A stretch of DNA of 64,000 nucleotides from Mycobacterium szulgai (GTDB lineage: Bacteria; Actinomycetota; Actinomycetes; Mycobacteriales; Mycobacteriaceae), in the NCBI RefSeq assembly GCF_002116635.1, contig NZ_LQPW01000005.1, positions 1 through 64,000 on the forward strand, read 5' to 3'. Positions 51,080 through 59,705 of the stretch are shown here, in pieces. Position 1 is the stretch's first letter, and the number at the start of each line of letters is the position of its first letter. The translations under genes were made by a program, and so were the position numbers. The notes under the pieces are model-generated. The model saw only the letters and a list, made by a program, of their open reading frames with translations, searched no databases and was not told the origin of the DNA.

Positions 51080-51149
51080 GCACCCCGGCGAAGCCTCTCT
51101 ATGCAGGCCGCGCACGGTTTCGCCCTTAGCTTGCACGCCGTTCTGGCGT

Positions 51150-51164
51150 GAGAGTAGCATTCTC
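51150..51164. promoter_or_regulatory. GAGAAT-N3-ATTCTC-type palindrome (SDR-ferredoxin-P450 operon)
   Basis: GAGAGT-AGC-ATTCTC, flanked by T and A so that 16 of 17 positions are symmetrical, lies 78 bp before the SDR start. It has one mismatch to the perfect copies. Confidence 0.5.
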
Positions 51165-51241
51165 ATAATTGCAATCATGGTTCTTAAAGAACGAGATCGA
51201 CTAGCGAAGAAGGGCTTGGGTGCTGAGCAGGTGAAGACCGC

Positions 51242-51955
51242 TTGAAGACCGCCCCGAAAACCGCGCTAGTGACCGGTGGCGGATCTGGCATCGGGCAAGC
51301 CGTCGCGCAGCGCCTGCAAAAAGACGGCATCGACGTGGCCACCATCGATCTCCGACCCTCCGACGCCGAGCTCGCCTATACCGCCGACGTAACCGATCGT
51401 TCGCAGATCGACGCCGCTTTGTCCGCTATCCACGACCGGCTGGGTCCGGTCACGATCCTGGTGAACGCCGCCGGTCTGGATGGGTTCAAGCGGTTCGGCA
51501 ACCTCACGTTCGAGGAATGGCAGCGCGTTTTGGATGTCAACCTCAACGGAACTTTCCACGCGATTCAGGCGGTGCTGCCCGACATGGTGGAGGCCGGTTG
51601 GGGACGGATCGTCAATATCTCGTCGTCCAGCGCCCATTCGGGCCAGCCGTACATGGCGCACTATGTGGCCGCAAAGTCCGCGGTCAACGGACTTACCAAG
51701 TCGCTGGCACTCGAGTACGGGCCCAGCGGCATCACGGTAAACGCAGTCCCGCCGGGCTTCATCGACACCCCGATGCTGCGCAACGCCGAGACGCAAGGGT
51801 TCCTCGGCGATGTCGAGCAGAACATCGCCAGGACGCCGGTGCGCCGGATGGGCAAGCCCGAAGACATCGCCGCCGCTTGCGCCTTCCTGGTGTCCGAGGA
51901 GGCCGGCTACATCACCGGCCAGATCCTGGGCGTCAACGGCGGCCGCAACACCTGA
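51242..51955 (+). CDS. Short-chain dehydrogenase/reductase (alcohol dehydrogenase type)
   Basis: A 237-residue classical SDR: TGGGSGIGQAV cofactor loop, NAAG motif, ISSSSAHSG with catalytic Ser, and YVAAKSAVNG (Tyr-x3-Lys). A TTG start at 51242 is the only one that fits the conserved N-terminus; a GTG 12 bp upstream runs into a stop. It oxidises a secondary or primary alcohol, probably the P450 product. The ferredoxin and P450 genes follow in the same operon. Confidence 0.88.
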   Translation: MKTAPKTALVTGGGSGIGQAVAQRLQKDGIDVATIDLRPSDAELAYTADVTDRSQIDAALSAIHDRLGPVTILVNAAGLDGFKRFGNLTFEEWQRVLDVNLNGTFHAIQAVLPDMVEAGWGRIVNISSSSAHSGQPYMAHYVAAKSAVNGLTKSLALEYGPSGITVNAVPPGFIDTPMLRNAETQGFLGDVEQNIARTPVRRMGKPEDIAAACAFLVSEEAGYITGQILGVNGGRNT

Positions 51956-51978
51956 GAGGCCTTAAGGAGAGTGCAACG

Positions 51979-52173
51979 ATGAAGGTCTGGGTTGATCCCG
52001 AACGCTGCCAGGGGCACACCCTGTGCTCGATGATTGCGCCAAATTCCTTTCAGCTCAGCGACATTGACGGCAGCTCGTCGGCCGTGCGCGAAGTCGTTCC
52101 CGACGACCAGCTGGACCAGGTCAGGGAGGCTGCCCAATCCTGCCCGGAGCAGGCCATCATCTTGACCGACTAA
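51979..52173 (+). CDS. [3Fe-4S] ferredoxin for a P450
   Basis: A 64-residue ferredoxin with Cys10, Cys16 and Cys55 (ERCQGHTLC; QSCPEQAI). The fourth position, normally Cys in 4Fe proteins, is His13, as in P450-linked 3Fe-4S ferredoxins of actinobacteria. A perfect AAGGAGA ribosome site precedes the ATG. The P450 gene starts 20 bp after its stop, so this is its electron donor. Confidence 0.95.
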   Translation: MKVWVDPERCQGHTLCSMIAPNSFQLSDIDGSSSAVREVVPDDQLDQVREAAQSCPEQAIILTD

Positions 52174-52193
52174 CACCAAGGGGAGACGGCACT

Positions 52194-53570
52194 TTGAGGG
52201 TGAATGACGTCGTCGGCGATAAAGACGGCGACAGCGATCGGAAGAAGAATCGGTATCACTTCGATCGGCACACCGCCGAATACCGGTCGCAGTTCAAGAC
52301 GATCACCGAGGAGATGCACGCCCAGTGCCCGATCGCGTGGACCGACACCTACGGCGGACACTGGGTCGCGGCCGGCAGCAACGAAGTGTTCGAGCTCGCC
52401 CGCTGCCCGGCGGTCTCCAACGACCACGACATCCACGGCGAACGCCGCGGCTACAAAGGCATTTCGATTCCCACCGCCAGCCGGGTCAGTGTGGTGCGGG
52501 GCGGCATCCTGGAAATGGACGACCCCGAACATCGCACCTACCGGACGGTGCTCAACCCGTATCTGTCACCGGCGGCGGTCAAGCGCTGGGAGCCGTTCAT
52601 CGACGACGTGACCCGGGCCTGCCTCAACGAGAAGATCGAGGACGGTCACATCGACTTCGTCGACGATCTGGCCAATATCGTGCCCGCCGTGCTGACCCTG
52701 GCGATGCTGGGCATCCCGCTGAACAAGTGGAACATGTACAGCGAGCCGGTCCACGCCGCGGTCTACACCCCGGAACACTCCCCCGACATCCAGCGGGTGA
52801 CCGAGATGCACCGCCAGATGGGCCTCGACATGGTCAACAACATGATCGAGATTCGCGAAAACCCGCGTCCCGGCATCGTCAATGCCCTGGTGCAGATGCG
52901 CATTGACGACCAGCCCGCACCCGATCTGGAGATCCTCGGGAATCTCGGGCTCGTCATCGGCGGCGGCTTCGACACAACGACCGCGCTGACCGCTCATTCG
53001 CTGGAATGGCTTTCCGAGCACCCGGATGAACGCGAGCGGCTGCGGCAGTACCGCGACGCGCTGCTTGACCCCGCGACCGAAGAATTCCTGCGCTTCTTCA
53101 CCCCGGCACCAGGTGATGGCCGAACATTCTCCGACGACGTCGCGCTCAACGGCACGCAATTCAAAGAGGGTGAGCGGCTTTGGATTTCGTGGGCGATGGC
53201 CAATCGTGATCCCGCGGTGTTCCACGAGCCGGATGAGGTCGTCCTCGATCGTAAGGGCAACCGGCACTTCAGTTTCGGCATCGGCGTGCACCGGTGTATC
53301 GGATCGAACGTGGCCCGCACCGTGTTCAAGTCGATGCTGACCGCGGTGCTCGACCGAATGCCCGATTATCGCTGCGATCCCGATGGCGCCGTGCACTACG
53401 AGACCATCGGCGTCATCCAGGGCATGCGCAAACTTCCGGCCACGTTCACCCCTGGCCGCCGGGTCGGCGCCGGGCTCGAGGAGACCCTGAACAAGCTGCA
53501 ACGCATTTGCGACGAGCAAGAACTCGCCCGCCCCGTCACCGAGCGCAAGGAAGCGGCGGTCATCGACTAG
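52194..53570 (+). CDS. Cytochrome P450 with own ferredoxin
   Basis: A 458-residue P450. The I-helix reads GGGFDTTTAL (Gly/Phe instead of the usual Ala-Gly-x-Asp/Glu-Thr spacing but Asp-Thr retained), the K-helix ExxR is EEFLR and the heme loop is FSFGIGVHRCIG. It is longer than average by an extended C-terminal tail (about residues 420-458). The TTG at 52194 is best placed for the GGGGAG ribosome site; a GTG 6 bp downstream is possible. Subfamily not assigned (CYP188/CYP189-like is a guess). It is probably the hydroxylase that feeds the SDR and ALDH. Confidence 0.9.
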   Translation: MRVNDVVGDKDGDSDRKKNRYHFDRHTAEYRSQFKTITEEMHAQCPIAWTDTYGGHWVAAGSNEVFELARCPAVSNDHDIHGERRGYKGISIPTASRVSVVRGGILEMDDPEHRTYRTVLNPYLSPAAVKRWEPFIDDVTRACLNEKIEDGHIDFVDDLANIVPAVLTLAMLGIPLNKWNMYSEPVHAAVYTPEHSPDIQRVTEMHRQMGLDMVNNMIEIRENPRPGIVNALVQMRIDDQPAPDLEILGNLGLVIGGGFDTTTALTAHSLEWLSEHPDERERLRQYRDALLDPATEEFLRFFTPAPGDGRTFSDDVALNGTQFKEGERLWISWAMANRDPAVFHEPDEVVLDRKGNRHFSFGIGVHRCIGSNVARTVFKSMLTAVLDRMPDYRCDPDGAVHYETIGVIQGMRKLPATFTPGRRVGAGLEETLNKLQRICDEQELARPVTERKEAAVID

Positions 53571-53713
53571 TGGCGATCGGGGTAACCACCATCCGACTGA
53601 GCCACCCGTTAGCGGGCCCGTTGACGCGCGCGATTTTTCAGAGTAGGCCTGTGCAGCGTGGCCGCGCTTTATATTCAGTCCGAGCGCGCGTACGACAGAT
53701 GGGAGACGCGTCG

Positions 53714-54142
53714 GTGAAGACCGTGGCAGTGACCCTTGGGCTTGCCGTGGCCGCGCTGACTCTCACGCCGACCGCCCGTGCGGACATGCAGATTGGCAAC
53801 TACACGGCGAACACGGACCGGGATCGCGGCCACAACTGGATTTGGGCGATTCGGCCGTGCGTTTCTCGCGCACCGGGATGCCTGACCATCCAAGGAGTAC
53901 CGCAACCCAACGGGCAAGCGGCGCCCTACAAAGAGGACGCGTACCTGTCCAATGGCCGCTACACCATGACCGTCGATGTGCCAGATGGCGTGCGCTGCGT
54001 GGTGCAGTTTTTTCCCTCGCATGACGTCTATTCGTGGGATGCGGTGACATTGAGCGGCGAACTGGTCACCACGTACGACACCGGGTGTGGCGGCGGCCCA
54101 GGGGGCACCGACACTTATCCCTTCACGCTCGTGCGATGGTAG
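53714..54142 (+). CDS. Small secreted protein
   Basis: A 142-residue protein from a GTG with GGGAG 8 bp upstream; an ATG at 53699 would add five residues. The signal peptide ends PTARA. The mature domain has four Cys (RPCVS, PGCLT, VRCVVQ, TGCGGG) and a compact beta-rich pattern. Like the other small exported proteins in this window it has no recognised function. It precedes the second Mce-associated pair by 95 bp. Confidence 0.75.
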   Translation: MKTVAVTLGLAVAALTLTPTARADMQIGNYTANTDRDRGHNWIWAIRPCVSRAPGCLTIQGVPQPNGQAAPYKEDAYLSNGRYTMTVDVPDGVRCVVQFFPSHDVYSWDAVTLSGELVTTYDTGCGGGPGGTDTYPFTLVRW

Positions 54143-54237
54143 CCGCGAACGCCTTCCTCTGCGGGGACGAATTCCCGTGCGAGACCCTTTCGGCAGCGAC
54201 TCTCCTGCAGTGATGATGGTGACGGGCGTGAATCGCA

Positions 54238-55050
54238 GTGGGTGACGCGAAGCCGCCGCCAGATGACTCGGCCATATCGCAAGCCGAGGCGATGGCGTTG
54301 CTGGAGGAAGCCGAGGCAGAAGCCGCCGAAGCCGAAGCATTGGCCGCCGCCGCCCGCGCGCGTGCCCGTGTCGCCCGGCTACGGCGCGAAGTGCAGGCCG
54401 AATCCGCCGAGAGCGCTGAGGCCAAGCCCCCCGACGAACAAGGCCCCGATGTCGAAGAGTCCGATTCGGAGACCCACGAGGAAGCCGCCCATGAAAGCCA
54501 GGAACGCTTCGAAGCTGCGGCACCGGAATCCCAGCGGCCGAAGTGGCGCAGGGCCGCAAGCCGGTTGTTGTCACCGTTACCGATTTCCAAAGTGGCCGCG
54601 ATAATCCTCATCTGCGCATTTGTTGGCGCCAGCGGATACATGTTGTGGCAAGACCGCAACGCCACCGAGCGAAGCCAACGCGCTGCGAACTTCATCGCCG
54701 GGGCCAAGCAGGGCGTAGTCAACATGGCGTCCTTGGACTTCCACAGGGCCAAGGAGGACGTCCAGCGGCTACTGGACAGCTCCACCGGCCAGTTCAGGGA
54801 CGACTTCGCGCAGCGTGCAAACGATTTCGTGACGGTGGTCGAGCAGTCCAAAGTGGTCACGCAGGGAACGATCAATGCGGCGGCCGTCGAATCCATGGAC
54901 GAGCATTCCGCGTCGGTTTTGGTCGCGGCGACATCGTCGATCACTAATGCCGCTGGCGCCAAGGACGAGCCGCGTGTGTGGCGCCTGCGGGTAACCGTGA
55001 CTGAAGAAGGCGGACAGTACAAGATGTCGAAATTGGAGTTCGTTCCGTGA
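54238..55050 (+). CDS. Mce-associated membrane protein (Mas), first of pair 2
   Basis: The protein has 270 residues: a GTG start, an N-terminal Ala/Glu-rich coiled coil (about residues 14-60), an acidic linker, one membrane helix ([20 protein letters not shown]) and a Mas-type outer domain ([28 protein letters not shown] end). It is a clear paralog of the 35857 gene. It overlaps the next gene (GTGA). No mce genes lie beside it, so it may serve the mce operon 15 kb away or another one. Confidence 0.82.
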   Translation: MGDAKPPPDDSAISQAEAMALLEEAEAEAAEAEALAAAARARARVARLRREVQAESAESAEAKPPDEQGPDVEESDSETHEEAAHESQERFEAAAPESQRPKWRRAASRLLSPLPISKVAAIILICAFVGASGYMLWQDRNATERSQRAANFIAGAKQGVVNMASLDFHRAKEDVQRLLDSSTGQFRDDFAQRANDFVTVVEQSKVVTQGTINAAAVESMDEHSASVLVAATSSITNAAGAKDEPRVWRLRVTVTEEGGQYKMSKLEFVP

Positions 55051-55670
55051 CCGGTGAAAGGGATGAAACCCACGACATCGAAACCACCGATACCGCAGAG
55101 GCCGCAGAGGCCGCAGAGGCCGCAGAGGCCGCAGAGGCCGCCAAACGAACCAAACGCGAGCCGCGGGACCGATCACGCACGCTACGCAAAGTGAAGGTCG
55201 TTCCTGCGACTCTGATACTCCTGCTGCTGACATCCGCCGGTGTGGCGACGTGGCTGTACTTTGAGCGCTATCAGCCAAACCGACGGACCGATCCCGGCGT
55301 AGCCCGGGTGGTCGTCAGCGCGGCCTCCGAGGGAACGGTTGCGCTGCTCTCATATTCACCCGAATCGCTCGACAAGGACTTCGCGACCGCCAAGGCGCAC
55401 CTTTCCGGGGATTTCCTGTCGTACTACAACCAATTCACCGAGCAGATCGTGGCTCCGGCGGCCAAGCAGAAGTCGTTGAAAACCACCGCTCACATTGTCG
55501 GGGCCGCAGTGTCGGAGTTACACCCGGATTCGGCCGTCGTCCTGGTGTTCGTCAATCAGACCACCACAAGCAAAGACAAGCCCGACCCCTCCATGTCGGC
55601 GAGCAGCGTCCGGGTGAGCATGACACGTATCAATGGCACCTGGCTGATCACCAAGTTCGACCCGGTCTAG
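55047..55670 (+). CDS. Mce-associated membrane protein (Mas), second of pair 2, with Ala-Glu repeat
   Basis: A 207-residue Mas protein, a paralog of the 36672 gene ([51 protein letters not shown]). A membrane helix is at about 52-72. Near the N-terminus an AEA-repeat is encoded by five perfect 9-bp units at 55095-55139, a likely variable-number repeat that would change the length of the cytoplasmic segment without changing frame. Confidence 0.85.
   Translation: MTGERDETHDIETTDTAEAAEAAEAAEAAEAAKRTKREPRDRSRTLRKVKVVPATLILLLLTSAGVATWLYFERYQPNRRTDPGVARVVVSAASEGTVALLSYSPESLDKDFATAKAHLSGDFLSYYNQFTEQIVAPAAKQKSLKTTAHIVGAAVSELHPDSAVVLVFVNQTTTSKDKPDPSMSASSVRVSMTRINGTWLITKFDPV
55095..55139 (+). repeat. 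Tandem 9-bp repeat, five copies, in frame
   Basis: GCAGAGGCC is repeated five times without a mismatch, coding Ala-Glu-Ala units in the cytoplasmic N-terminus of the Mas protein. It has the form of a slippage-prone minisatellite. Confidence 0.9.
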
Positions 55671-55696
55671 GACCTCGGTAGCGTTTCAGTGCCGAG

Positions 55697-55746
55697 CGTG
55701 AAGCTGGCTTCACGTGAGCCGCCCAACGTGAAGCTGGCCGCACGTT
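55697..55746. terminator. Two hairpins between convergent Mas and fadE genes
   Basis: CGTGAAG-CTGG-CTTCACG (55697-55714) is a perfect 7-bp stem with a 4-base loop. About 27 bp later a partial copy, AACGTG (55725-55730) with CACGTT (55741-55746), encloses the same GAAGCTGGC-like core. Both lie between the stops of a plus- and a minus-strand gene, which fits transcription termination. Confidence 0.55.
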
Positions 55747-55748
55747 CG

Positions 55749-56924
55749 CTAGCCGCGCGGCAATCCCAGCACCCGCTGGGCGATGATATTGCGCTGGATC
55801 TCCGAGGTTCCCCCCGCGATGGTGCCGGAAAAGCTTCTGGCGTAACGCTCGAACCAGCTGGCGAAGTAGTGGTCCAGGTTCATCGGCGCGTACGGCCCGG
55901 TCAGCGCGGGACTAACCAGCCCGTCGGGCCCGGCGGCCGACAGGGCTTGCTCAAACGCACGCAGTTCCGCTTCGGAACCGAGCAGCTTGAGCACCGAGAC
56001 GGCGGCGACGTCGTCTTCGCCACGGGAGGCGCGTGCTAGGGCCACCGAGCCCAACAGCCGCAAGGCCTGCTTGTCCATGATCGTGGTCGCATAGTGGTCG
56101 CGTTCCAGCTCGGTGGCCGGCCGGAAATCGGCGATCACGTTGTCCAGCCGGTCGGCGAAACCCAGCCACATCATCGTGCGTTCGTGACCAAGGGATCCGT
56201 TGGCCACGCGCCACCCGCCGTTGAGCGAGCCCACCAGGTTTTCCGCCGGCACCCGAACATCGGTGAAGAACACTTCGTTGAAGTCCAGGTCGTCGGCCGA
56301 GCAGATGGACGGGAAGGGCCGGCGTACCACGCCTTCGGTATCGGTCGGGATCAGTAATACGCTGATGCCCTTGTGCTTTGGCGCATCGGGATCGGTACGC
56401 ACAAAGGTCAACAGCACATCGGCGTCGTGTGCGCCCGAGGTCCACACCTTCTGCCCGTTGACCACGAAGTGGTCGCCCTCGAGGACGGCCCGGGTACGCA
56501 ATGACGCCAAGTCGGAACCCGCGCTCGGCTCGCTCATCCCGAGCGAAGCGGTGATCTCAGCGCGCAGGATCGGCACCGCCCACCGATGTTTCTGCTCGTC
56601 GCTGCCGAACGACAACAACGACGCCGCAACGATATTCACGCCTTGCGGATTGAAGCTGTGATAAATCCGCCGGCGGCTGAGCTCTTCGAGGTACACGAAC
56701 TGCTGTAACACCGTTGCGTTGCGCCCGCCGAATTCCGGTGGCTGACTGGGCAATAGCCAGCCGTTTTCGAACAGCAACCGCTGCCAGCGGCGCGCCCACG
56801 CCGGCATGTGCGACACCGACCGCGGACGCTCCTGCGTTTCGCTTGCGGGCGGCAGGTTTTCGTCGAGAAACGCCGAGAACTCCGCACGGAACTCCTCGAC
56901 CTCGGAATCAAAAGTCAGCTGCAC
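55749..56924 (-). CDS. Acyl-CoA dehydrogenase, larger partner of a FadE pair
   Basis: A 391-residue flavin acyl-CoA dehydrogenase. Motifs: ASLGMSEPSAGSDLASLRT (FAD/substrate loop), VNGQKVWTSGAHDADV, and the C-terminal GTIAGGTSEIQRNIIAQRVLGLPRG. The GTG at 56924 has GAGGAG upstream and overlaps the end of the second fadE by 17 bp. Mycobacterial FadE pairs such as FadE26/FadE27 form alpha2-beta2 enzymes on steroid side-chain CoA esters; the overlap suggests the same here (inference). Confidence 0.88.
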   Translation of the reverse strand: MQLTFDSEVEEFRAEFSAFLDENLPPASETQERPRSVSHMPAWARRWQRLLFENGWLLPSQPPEFGGRNATVLQQFVYLEELSRRRIYHSFNPQGVNIVAASLLSFGSDEQKHRWAVPILRAEITASLGMSEPSAGSDLASLRTRAVLEGDHFVVNGQKVWTSGAHDADVLLTFVRTDPDAPKHKGISVLLIPTDTEGVVRRPFPSICSADDLDFNEVFFTDVRVPAENLVGSLNGGWRVANGSLGHERTMMWLGFADRLDNVIADFRPATELERDHYATTIMDKQALRLLGSVALARASRGEDDVAAVSVLKLLGSEAELRAFEQALSAAGPDGLVSPALTGPYAPMNLDHYFASWFERYARSFSGTIAGGTSEIQRNIIAQRVLGLPRG

Positions 56925-57906
56925 GGTACTCCTCGGCGATCCGGGCTCGATGCTGTGCGGCACCCCCGAGCATCAACTCACCGGCTTTGGCCCGCTTCAG
57001 AGCGAACTGCAGATCGTTCTCCCAAGTGAATCCCATTGCGCCGTGCAGTTGGATGCCGTGGCGGAATACCAGCGACTGACACTCCCCCGCCGAAGCCTTG
57101 GCCATGGCGGCGGCCAGCCGGCGGCGCGGATCGTCGGCGGCGATGGTCAACGCCGCGAAATAGGCAAGTGCGCGAGCGCGCTCCACGGCGATGTGCATGT
57201 CCGCGGCCTTGTGTTGCACCGCCTGGAACGAGCCGATCGGCACCCCGAACTGATGCCGGCTCCGGACATGTTCGAGTACCAGATCGAGGATGCGCTGGCA
57301 GGCACCGACCATGTGGATTGCCATGCCAGTCAACGCAATATGGCTCGCGCGCTCCGCGTCGGCGGATAGCCGCGAGCTGTCGGGGATCCGGACTGCGTCG
57401 AACGACAGATCCGCGACATGCAGCACCGGGTCGAACACCGATTCACGTCGAGTCGACACCTGAGGGGCCTCGACGAGGAAGACCCCGGCCTCGGTGACCA
57501 CCGCCAGCCGGTCGGCACGATCGCCGTCCAGAACATGACGTGCCGTGCCATCGAGCACCCAACCGTCGGCGGCACGGCGAGCCGTCACTCCGCTGTACAC
57601 CGCGGTGCCCGACTGGTGTGGGTCGAAGCGGTCCCCGGCCAAGGGCGCGAACTGGCTCATGGTCGCCAGGAACGGGGTGGGATCGGTGGCATGCCCTAGG
57701 GCTTCGAACACGATGGCCAGCTCCACCGCGCTGGCCGGGTCGCTGAGCTCTGTCCAACCTAGGTCGACGTAGGCCTTCCAGAGCGGGTCGGAGTCGACGC
57801 CGTCCTCGGCCACACTGCGGACCAGTGACGGCGGGCACTGCTTGGTGACCACATCGCGCACCGTGTCCTGCCACAGCCGTTGATCGGCATCGAACTCCAA
57901 CAGCAT
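56908..57906 (-). CDS. Acyl-CoA dehydrogenase, smaller partner of a FadE pair
   Basis: A 332-residue acyl-CoA dehydrogenase-like protein, shorter than the family's usual ~380, with a reduced middle domain. The C-terminal part (MVGACQRILDLVLEHVRSRHQFG; GAMGFTWENDLQFALKRAK) is well kept, including the Glu in the FTWE position. It starts at 57906, about 45 bp from a perfect GAGAAT-N3-ATTCTC palindrome. Probably forms a heteromer with the larger FadE encoded downstream. Confidence 0.86.
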   Translation of the reverse strand: MLLEFDADQRLWQDTVRDVVTKQCPPSLVRSVAEDGVDSDPLWKAYVDLGWTELSDPASAVELAIVFEALGHATDPTPFLATMSQFAPLAGDRFDPHQSGTAVYSGVTARRAADGWVLDGTARHVLDGDRADRLAVVTEAGVFLVEAPQVSTRRESVFDPVLHVADLSFDAVRIPDSSRLSADAERASHIALTGMAIHMVGACQRILDLVLEHVRSRHQFGVPIGSFQAVQHKAADMHIAVERARALAYFAALTIAADDPRRRLAAAMAKASAGECQSLVFRHGIQLHGAMGFTWENDLQFALKRAKAGELMLGGAAQHRARIAEEYRAADF

Positions 57907-57948
57907 CGCGGGGCCGCCTCCCACTGGACAACGTCGTCGATAGCAAGC

Positions 57949-57963
57949 GAGAATAACATTCTC
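57949..57963. promoter_or_regulatory. GAGAAT-N3-ATTCTC palindrome (fadE pair / SnoaL divergent promoter)
   Basis: GAGAATAACATTCTC is a perfect 6+3+6 dyad between the divergent fadE pair (start 57906) and SnoaL-like gene (start 58027). Its arms are identical to those of the 28332 site. Confidence 0.6.
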
Positions 57964-58026
57964 TGATGCGGAAGCAGTAATCTCGGAAATGGGCTATGGG
58001 GTGCAGTCCGATCAGGTAAGGACCTA

Positions 58027-58521
58027 ATGGTGGATGCCGCGACCACGCTGTGCGAGATCGAGGAGATCAAGCAGCTCAAGGCCCGATACTGTCGCTACCT
58101 GGACACCAAGCGCTGGGATGACTGGCGTCAGCTGTTCACCGACGACTTCGTGAGTGACACCTCGCCGTCGGGCGGCAAGCGGATCGCCGGCGCCGACGAG
58201 TTCGTTGCCTTCGTTCGCAACGCACTGGGCAAGCAACCCACCGTGCATCAGGTGCACGCTCCAGAGATAGCAATGACATCGCCGAGGAGCGCGACGGGGA
58301 TATGGGCGCTCGAGGATGTAGTGCGCTTGGCCCCCGGCATCAATCTGCACGGGCGCGGTCACTACCACGAGACCTACCAGAAGCTCGACGGCCGGTGGCT
58401 GATCGAGACATCCACGCTGACCAGGCTGCGCGAAGACATCGTCAATCCGCTTTTCTCCGTTCGTCTTTCACCACGGTTGCGGGACCTGGGCGCCGCCGTG
58501 GCACGCAGGCTCGGCTCATGA
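58027..58521 (+). CDS. SnoaL-like/NTF2-fold protein
   Basis: A 164-residue NTF2-like protein (residues about 8-135: EIEEIKQLKARYCRYLDTKRWDDWRQLFTDDF; HGRGHYHETYQKLDGRWLIE). This fold covers ketosteroid-isomerase- and SnoaL-like enzymes, lyases and dehydratases such as scytalone dehydratase-like proteins. A basic C-terminal tail follows. The stop overlaps the start of the epimerase gene (ATGA). It may isomerise or dehydrate an intermediate of the nearby pathway (inference). Confidence 0.8.
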   Translation: MVDAATTLCEIEEIKQLKARYCRYLDTKRWDDWRQLFTDDFVSDTSPSGGKRIAGADEFVAFVRNALGKQPTVHQVHAPEIAMTSPRSATGIWALEDVVRLAPGINLHGRGHYHETYQKLDGRWLIETSTLTRLREDIVNPLFSVRLSPRLRDLGAAVARRLGS

Positions 58522-59609
58522 AAAGTCAAACAGTGCTTGTCACAGGCGCTTTCGGACAAGTCGGGAAGCGTTGCGTGCAGATCCTGCTACACCGCGGCCA
58601 CACGGTAATCGCCATCGATCTGCGCACCGACGCTTCGGCGACCACCGCTGGGGCCATGGCACAAACCGCGCTGATCCCGGAATTCATCGACCTGCTCGAC
58701 GAACCCGCCGTCGCCGACGTAGTGCGACGTCATCGACCCAGCGCGATCGTGCACCTAGCGGCGATCGTCGCCCCGCCTTCATACCGCAACCCCCGGCTGG
58801 CCCGCCGCGTCAATGTGGACGGCACCCGAAACCTGGTCACGGCAGCACAGAAGCTCACTGCGGCACCGCTTTTCGTGTTCGCCTCCAGTGCGGCGGTCTA
58901 CGGCTCGCGCAATCCTTACCGCCGTCCGGAACGCATCACCGGAGAAACTCCGGTGAACCCGATCGACCAGTACGGCGAAGACAAGGTCCTGGCCGAAGCG
59001 GCCATCATTGAAAGCGGTCTGCCTTACGCCATATTGCGGCTTGCCGCGATCGTCTCCCCGGACGGTGCGACGACCCTCGACGGTGATTACCTGGTACTGA
59101 TGCGGGCCACTCCAGCCGACAACCGCATGCACGCAACCGACGCGCGCGATGTCGCGCTTGCCTTCGCCAACGCCGTCGAGCGCCGCGACGCCGTTGCCGG
59201 CAAGGTGCTCGTGATCGCCGGCAACGAATCCAACGTGCATCTGATGAGCGACCTGCAGGACGACGTGATGGCCGCGGTCGGCATCGGCCGGCTCGGACCC
59301 TCTGCCGGCCTGCCCGGCAATCCCGACGACGAGCGGGGCTGGGCGTTCACCGGCTGGTTCGACACCGCGCAATCCCAGGCGCTGCTCGACTACCAAGAAC
59401 ACGACTGGCCGGAAACCCTTGCCTGGGTTGCCGACTCGATGGGCCGGCGCCGAACGCTGCTCATGGCACTGGGTCCGGTGATCCGCCCGGTGATGCGCGC
59501 ATTGCTTGCCGTGCAGCGGCGATGCGAGCACCGCGGACCTTACGCCGACCCGTGGGCATTCATCGGCGAAAAGTTCGGTTCCGAGGCGCTGGCGTCCACC
59601 GCCGGCTGA
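58518..59609 (+). CDS. NAD-dependent epimerase/dehydratase (extended SDR)
   Basis: A 363-residue extended SDR with the NAD loop VTGAFGQVGKRC, catalytic Ser in FASSAAVYGSRNP, and a YGEDKVLAE (Tyr-x3-Lys) motif. A C-terminal extension of about 60 residues includes a hydrophobic/basic segment (LLMALGPVIRPVMRALLAVQRR), possibly membrane-associated, reminiscent of 3-beta-hydroxysteroid dehydrogenase-type proteins. It is translationally coupled to the SnoaL-like gene. Confidence 0.85.
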   Translation: MKSQTVLVTGAFGQVGKRCVQILLHRGHTVIAIDLRTDASATTAGAMAQTALIPEFIDLLDEPAVADVVRRHRPSAIVHLAAIVAPPSYRNPRLARRVNVDGTRNLVTAAQKLTAAPLFVFASSAAVYGSRNPYRRPERITGETPVNPIDQYGEDKVLAEAAIIESGLPYAILRLAAIVSPDGATTLDGDYLVLMRATPADNRMHATDARDVALAFANAVERRDAVAGKVLVIAGNESNVHLMSDLQDDVMAAVGIGRLGPSAGLPGNPDDERGWAFTGWFDTAQSQALLDYQEHDWPETLAWVADSMGRRRTLLMALGPVIRPVMRALLAVQRRCEHRGPYADPWAFIGEKFGSEALASTAG

Positions 59610-59705
59610 GGGCTCGGCATTGGCGTCGACACGCCACTGAGCATTGCGCAATTGACCCTCGCGTAAAGATACAGTTGCCCGAATTGCGCATGAAGTTGGG
59701 TGGTG

